From positions 26,422-90,421 of the forward strand of contig NZ_FNID01000011.1 of the NCBI RefSeq assembly GCF_900103835.1: DNA of 64,000 bases, given 5' to 3'. The stretch comes from Acetanaerobacterium elongatum (lineage in GTDB: Bacteria; Bacillota; Clostridia; Oscillospirales; Ruminococcaceae). This document shows, piece after piece, positions 60,577-64,000 of this stretch. The translations under genes were made by a program, and so were the position numbers. Position 1 is the stretch's first letter. Each line of letters opens with the position of its first letter. The notes below the pieces were generated by a model. It was given only the letters and a program-made list of their open reading frames with translations. It searched no databases and had not been told where the DNA came from.

Positions 60577-61595
60577 TGCTGGAGACCATCAAGCTGCTTT
60601 GCGAGATCAATGCCCCCTCGGGTGCGGAGGAGCCGATTCGCAAGGCGATTATCAAACAAATATCAGGTTTTGCCGAATACAGCACCGATGCCCTCGGCAA
60701 TTTGATTGTGTTCAAAAAGGGGAAGCAAGAAGCTAAAAACAAGGTGATGCTTGCCGCGCACATGGATGAGGTAGGCTTTATCGTCCGTTATGTGGAAGAC
60801 AGCGGGCTGCTGCGTTTTGCCTGTGTGGGCGGTATCGATACGCGTGTAATAGTGGGTAAACGCCTTTTGGTGGGCGAAAAAGCTGTAACCGGCGTAATCG
60901 GCACCAAGCCTATACACCTAACGAAGGGTGACGAGAGGGAGACCATGCCCGATATCGACAGCCTGTATATTGATATCGGTGCAAAAGATAAAGAGGATGC
61001 CTTAAAATATATTAGCCCCGGTGATTACGCGGTGTTTGAATCCGGCTTCGTTAATTTCGGCAACAACCTGATTAAAGCCAAGGCACTGGATGACCGCGCA
61101 GGCTGTGCGGTGTTAATCGAGATGATACGCTCAGAGCTTACCTATGACACATGGTTTACCTTCAATGTGCAGGAGGAGGTAGGCTGCCGCGGTGCCATGG
61201 TTTCAGCTTTCACGGTGGCTCCCGACTATGCCATAGTATTGGAGGCAACCACCGCCGCCGATATTGCGGGTGTAGAGGCTGGTAAGCAGGTCTGCGAGCT
61301 GGGCAAGGGCCCCGTGGTGTCTTTTATGGATCGTGGTACGGTTTATGACAGGGAACTCTACCATATGGCCTTTGAGCTTGCTGAGAAAGCGGGCATCCAC
61401 TGCCAGCCCAAGCAGATGGTGGCAGGCAGCAACGAAGCCAGCGCCATTCATAAGGTACGCGGAGGAATCAAAACACTGGCGATATCCATGCCATGCCGGT
61501 ATATCCATTCCCCGTCCTGCGTGCTGAAGACAGAGGATATTTCAGATACTTTCATTCTCGCCAAAGCGGCGGCGGAGCATCTGGCACAGCTATAG
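60576..61595 (+). CDS. M42-family aminopeptidase, second copy
   Basis: Also 339 residues, with metal ligands in LAAHMDEVGF, FNVQEEVGCRGAM and a final RYIHSPSCVLK. Equal length and adjacency indicate an old tandem duplication with specialisation. It may form mixed rings with the first copy, as some M42 enzymes do. Confidence 0.93.
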   Translation: MLETIKLLCEINAPSGAEEPIRKAIIKQISGFAEYSTDALGNLIVFKKGKQEAKNKVMLAAHMDEVGFIVRYVEDSGLLRFACVGGIDTRVIVGKRLLVGEKAVTGVIGTKPIHLTKGDERETMPDIDSLYIDIGAKDKEDALKYISPGDYAVFESGFVNFGNNLIKAKALDDRAGCAVLIEMIRSELTYDTWFTFNVQEEVGCRGAMVSAFTVAPDYAIVLEATTAADIAGVEAGKQVCELGKGPVVSFMDRGTVYDRELYHMAFELAEKAGIHCQPKQMVAGSNEASAIHKVRGGIKTLAISMPCRYIHSPSCVLKTEDISDTFILAKAAAEHLAQL

Positions 61596-61616
61596 CAGCA
61601 AGGGGGACGGGCAGCG

Positions 61617-62417
61617 GTGGTTCATATTGTCGATGATATCAATGAAGCTGATTTCTTACGTCTTGCCCGCGAAAACCCTGTATACGGTGCGGCCATGCTT
61701 GCAAACTATGCGGTCTATCATCGCGATGATCGTTATCTTTCGCAGTGGGTGATTTGCAGCGAGCAGAACCCCCCCCATCTTGCCGTGCAGCTTTACCAGC
61801 AGTCACTGACGGTCTGTTGCGCAGACGATGATATAGATTCCGAACTATTCGCCGCCTTCCTTTCCATTGTGCCCGAGTATAGAAGCATCGTTGCCCCCAA
61901 AGCCTTTATTGAGAGCATGCCTGAGCGGGTGAAAGCGGGCAGACAGCTTCGTCATGGCAAGGCAATGGTTTTGCCGCATAAATCGCTTCAATCCTTACCC
62001 GAGGTGCCGGATGGAATACAGCTTATACAACCCCCGAATCTGCAGCAGCTGTTTAAGCTTTTGTGTGAATGCAGCAGCGATTATCGGCAGTTTGCTGATT
62101 ATAACTTCTGGTATACTGACCTTTCCTTCCGGCTGCGCCATAACTTAGCAAAGGCTGCCGCAGTGAAGCAGGACGGTGTATATGTATCGGCGGCATGTGC
62201 TTTTTACTTAACGGGCAGTGCGGTGATACGGGATGTATGTACCCTGAACGGTTATCAGCGTCGCGGCTATGCCAAGGCGGTTACTGCAGAGCTTACCAGA
62301 GCGCTTCTTAAGGATAATTTGCAGCCTTTGTTATTCAGCGTCTCCCAAGAAGCAGACAGGCTGTATCAAACCGTCGGTTTTGAGCCCTGCTCGGAATGGG
62401 CTGGATTGTATAAATAG
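61617..62417 (+). CDS. GNAT-family N-acetyltransferase
   Basis: A 266-residue protein. The N-terminal half is unassigned (AAMLANYAVYHRDDRYLSQW); the C-terminal half has the acetyl-CoA motif NGYQRRGYAKAVTAELTRAL followed by YQTVGFEPCSEWAGLYK, the usual GNAT end. The substrate is not apparent. The start is a GTG behind ggggac, 21 bases after the M42 gene, probably the same transcript. Confidence 0.85.
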   Translation: MVHIVDDINEADFLRLARENPVYGAAMLANYAVYHRDDRYLSQWVICSEQNPPHLAVQLYQQSLTVCCADDDIDSELFAAFLSIVPEYRSIVAPKAFIESMPERVKAGRQLRHGKAMVLPHKSLQSLPEVPDGIQLIQPPNLQQLFKLLCECSSDYRQFADYNFWYTDLSFRLRHNLAKAAAVKQDGVYVSAACAFYLTGSAVIRDVCTLNGYQRRGYAKAVTAELTRALLKDNLQPLLFSVSQEADRLYQTVGFEPCSEWAGLYK

Positions 62418-62464
62418 TAAACGCATTCTTATTCGATAATTACGCGCGAAAGGAACTAATCGCC

Positions 62465-63727
62465 ATGCTATCCCAAAATCCGTTTCAACTCTCCCATGAA
62501 CTTCTTATTAAGGCAGACAACGCGCAGGCGGCATGTGAAGCCTGTTTTGCTCAGATAGAGAGAAACGCCGAATACAACCAAATGAAGGTGCAAAAGGCGT
62601 TTTACGACCATAAAATCAGCGAGGCGCATTTCGCCCCCACCACCGGCTACGGCTACGGTGATCTTGGCCGAGATGCAACCGACGCGGTTTTTGCGCAGAT
62701 AGTGGGTGCTGAAGACGCGCTGGTGCGCCATAACTTTGTTTCGGGTACTCACGCACTTACGGTGGCGCTGTTCGGTGTTTTGCGGCCGGGAGACCTGCTG
62801 CTTGCGGTTACAGGCAACCCCTACGATACCCTAGAGGAGGTTATCGGCATCCGCGGCGAAGGAAACGGTTCTCTGAAGGATTTTGGTGTACGCTTTGAAG
62901 CCGTTGCGCTCAAGCCAGACGGAACACCGGATGATGAAACCATCCTCAAAAAAGCTAAGGATGCGAAGGTTTGCTATATCCAACGTTCCCGCGGCTATGC
63001 GCTTCGCCCATCGCTTTGTATTGATAAGATTGAACACCTCAGCCGTGAAATCAAGGCCGTAAACCCCAATGCTATCATTATGGTAGATAACTGCTATGGG
63101 GAGTTTGTAGAGCAGCGTGAACCCACACAAGTAGGCGCCGACCTGATTATCGGCTCGCTGATTAAGAATGCCGGCGGCGGCATAGCCAAAACCGGCGGCT
63201 ACATAGCGGGCAGAAGCGACTTAGTTAAGCTGTGTGCTTATCGCCTTACCTCAGTGGGTACCGGTAAGGAGGTTGGCTGTTCGCTGGGCCAGACACGCGA
63301 AATTCTCATGGGCCTGTTCTTTGCACCAACCGTGGTAGCCAGCGCACTGAAGAGCGCAGTTTTTACCGCTAAGCTGTTTGAGGATTTAGGGTATGAGGTT
63401 TATCCGCGGTATAACGAGCCGCGAACCGATATTATTCAGGCCGTTACCCTTGGCAGCCCAGAACGCCTGATTGCGTTCTGTGGGGGCATACAGAAGGGTT
63501 CACCCGTTGATTCCTTTGCCGCACCTGAGCCATGGGATATGCCCGGATACGAAGACCCCGTGATTATGGCAGCCGGTGCGTTTACCATGGGTGCCTCCAT
63601 CGAGCTTTCGGCAGATGCCCCCATGCGCGAGCCCTATGCCGTTTGGATGCAGGGCGGCTTAACCTACTACAGCGCAAAGCTGGGAATCCTGTTGGCAGCC
63701 GATGCGGTAACCAGACTGGAACAGTAA
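62465..63727 (+). CDS. methionine gamma-lyase-like PLP enzyme (YnbB family)
   Basis: A 420-residue fold-type I PLP protein of the so-called aluminium resistance family. Visible are APTTGYGYGDLGRDATDAVF, MVDNCYGEFVEQREPTQVGA (PLP-contacting Asp) and the lysine in LIIGSLIKNAGGG. Activity is predicted on sulfur amino acids, perhaps linked with methionine handling, but is not established. The start follows gaaagga. Its last 23 bases are tandemly repeated beyond the stop. Confidence 0.92.
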   Translation: MLSQNPFQLSHELLIKADNAQAACEACFAQIERNAEYNQMKVQKAFYDHKISEAHFAPTTGYGYGDLGRDATDAVFAQIVGAEDALVRHNFVSGTHALTVALFGVLRPGDLLLAVTGNPYDTLEEVIGIRGEGNGSLKDFGVRFEAVALKPDGTPDDETILKKAKDAKVCYIQRSRGYALRPSLCIDKIEHLSREIKAVNPNAIIMVDNCYGEFVEQREPTQVGADLIIGSLIKNAGGGIAKTGGYIAGRSDLVKLCAYRLTSVGTGKEVGCSLGQTREILMGLFFAPTVVASALKSAVFTAKLFEDLGYEVYPRYNEPRTDIIQAVTLGSPERLIAFCGGIQKGSPVDSFAAPEPWDMPGYEDPVIMAAGAFTMGASIELSADAPMREPYAVWMQGGLTYYSAKLGILLAADAVTRLEQ

Positions 63728-63752
63728 ACGGTAACCAGACTGGAACAGTAAA
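63705..63752 (+). repeat. 24-bp perfect tandem duplication spanning a stop codon
   Basis: The unit beginning cggtaaccagactggaacag (24 bases including the stop) occurs at 63705-63728 and again at 63729-63752. The second copy is beyond the stop, so the protein is unaffected. Confidence 0.9.
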
Positions 63753-63758
63753 TTTAGA

Positions 63759-63787
63759 TTGACAGAAAACGCTTATTTTATTATAAT
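63759..63787 (+). promoter_or_regulatory. consensus promoter of tRNA-Leu
   Basis: ttgaca (63759-63764) and tataat (63782-63787) are both perfect and separated by 17 bases, 13 bases before the tRNA. Confidence 0.9.
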
Positions 63788-63800
63788 ATATTGTACCCTT

Positions 63801-63884
63801 GCGGATATGGCGGAATTGGCAGACGCGCCAGACTTAGGATCTGGTGCCCCAGGCGTGCAGGTTCAAGTCCTGTTATCCGCACCA
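63801..63884 (+). tRNA. tRNA-Leu (anticodon UAG)
   Basis: A complete class II tRNA with a long variable arm (ggtgccccaggcgtgc) and encoded acca end. The anticodon loop cttagga between ccaga and tctgg gives UAG, reading CUN leucine codons. The acceptor pair gcggata with tatccgc is perfect. Confidence 0.95.
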
Positions 63885-63910
63885 ACAGAATAAGCGCTCC
63901 GAGCGAATGA

Positions 63911-63969
63911 TATGCTCCCTTTATGAGAGACAGTGAAATAACAAACACTGTTCATCATGAAGGGAGTAT
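63911..63969. repeat. long imperfect palindrome at the right edge
   Basis: tatgctccctttatgagaga and the following cagtg (63911-63935) pair with cactgttcatcatgaaggga and gtat (63946-63969) with few mismatches around a 10-base loop. It immediately precedes a new ORF and could be a terminator, a regulatory hairpin or the end of a mobile element. Confidence 0.65.
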
Positions 63970-63973
63970 TTTT

Positions 63974-64000
63974 ATGCCACAAAAATCTAAAATAGAGGTT
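63974..64000 (+). CDS. start of an ORF cut by the window edge
   Basis: MPQKSKIEV opens behind agggag and runs off the end. The beginning is reminiscent of helix-turn-helix transposase subunits of the IS3 type, but nine residues cannot establish this. Confidence 0.4.

Noticed and set aside
1..64000. CRISPR arrays and cas genes
   Set aside because: No regularly spaced identical repeats of 25-40 bases with unique spacers, and no Cas protein, were seen on either strand.

Overview
The window looks like the chromosome of a low- to mid-GC member of the class Clostridia (Firmicutes), probably in or near the Ruminococcaceae/Oscillospiraceae. The grounds are strong Shine-Dalgarno sites, a methionine T-box leader, the conserved Firmicutes order decarboxylase - yaaQ/darA - holB - yaaT/ricT, FemAB and MurD genes, and prophage families (DUF1492, DUF2800, DUF2815) typical of clostridial phages. 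This is inference from gene content; no rRNA or other decisive marker is present.

Layout. (1) 1-10 kb, minus strand: a prophage early/replication module (sigma-like regulator, DUF2800 nuclease-like, DUF2815, family A DNA polymerase, DUF4406, primase-helicase, VRR-NUC, SNF2-type helicase, DUF1492). (2) 10.5-26.1 kb, plus strand: a dense defence island: a NACHT STAND NTPase, a small HTH protein, a complete EcoR124-like type I restriction-modification system (HsdM, HsdS with three ELTA repeats, HsdR), a McrB/McrC pair, and a run of macrodomain-HTH, GIY-YIG, vWA and ADP-ribosylglycohydrolase genes. (3) 26.2-38.5 kb: two nearly identical copies (about 2.6 kb) of a serine-recombinase unit in inverted orientation, each with a 53-residue ORF and a roughly 450-bp structured, apparently non-coding leader. 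They flank about 7 kb of minus-strand cargo: sigma-like factor, two lipoproteins, HEAT-like proteins, a metallophosphoesterase and cysteine-rich proteins. (4) 38.5-45.3 kb: a scarred junction with an SMC-like ATPase fragment, a truncated tRNA-like piece, an intact tRNA-Ala(CGC), a frameshifted Ig-like surface protein gene, and a two-gene operon of a DUF559-RecQ helicase fusion with a membrane-anchored coiled-coil partner. (5) 45.9-64 kb: ordinary chromosome: MATE and EamA transporters, a T-box-controlled MetNIQ methionine importer, FemAB, the decarboxylase-darA-holB-ricT cluster, murD, tandem M42 peptidases, a GNAT protein, a methionine gamma-lyase-like enzyme, tRNA-Leu(UAG), and the start of a further gene at the edge.

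How it fits together. Regions 1-4 are accessory DNA, probably built from several mobile elements ending at or near the tRNA-Ala locus. The strongest candidates for undescribed biology are the ADP-ribose-centred gene run (23.0-26.1 kb), the DUF559-RecQ plus coiled-coil operon (41.4-45.3 kb), and the paired outward-facing recombinase units with their conserved leader RNA-like segment and uncharacterised cargo.
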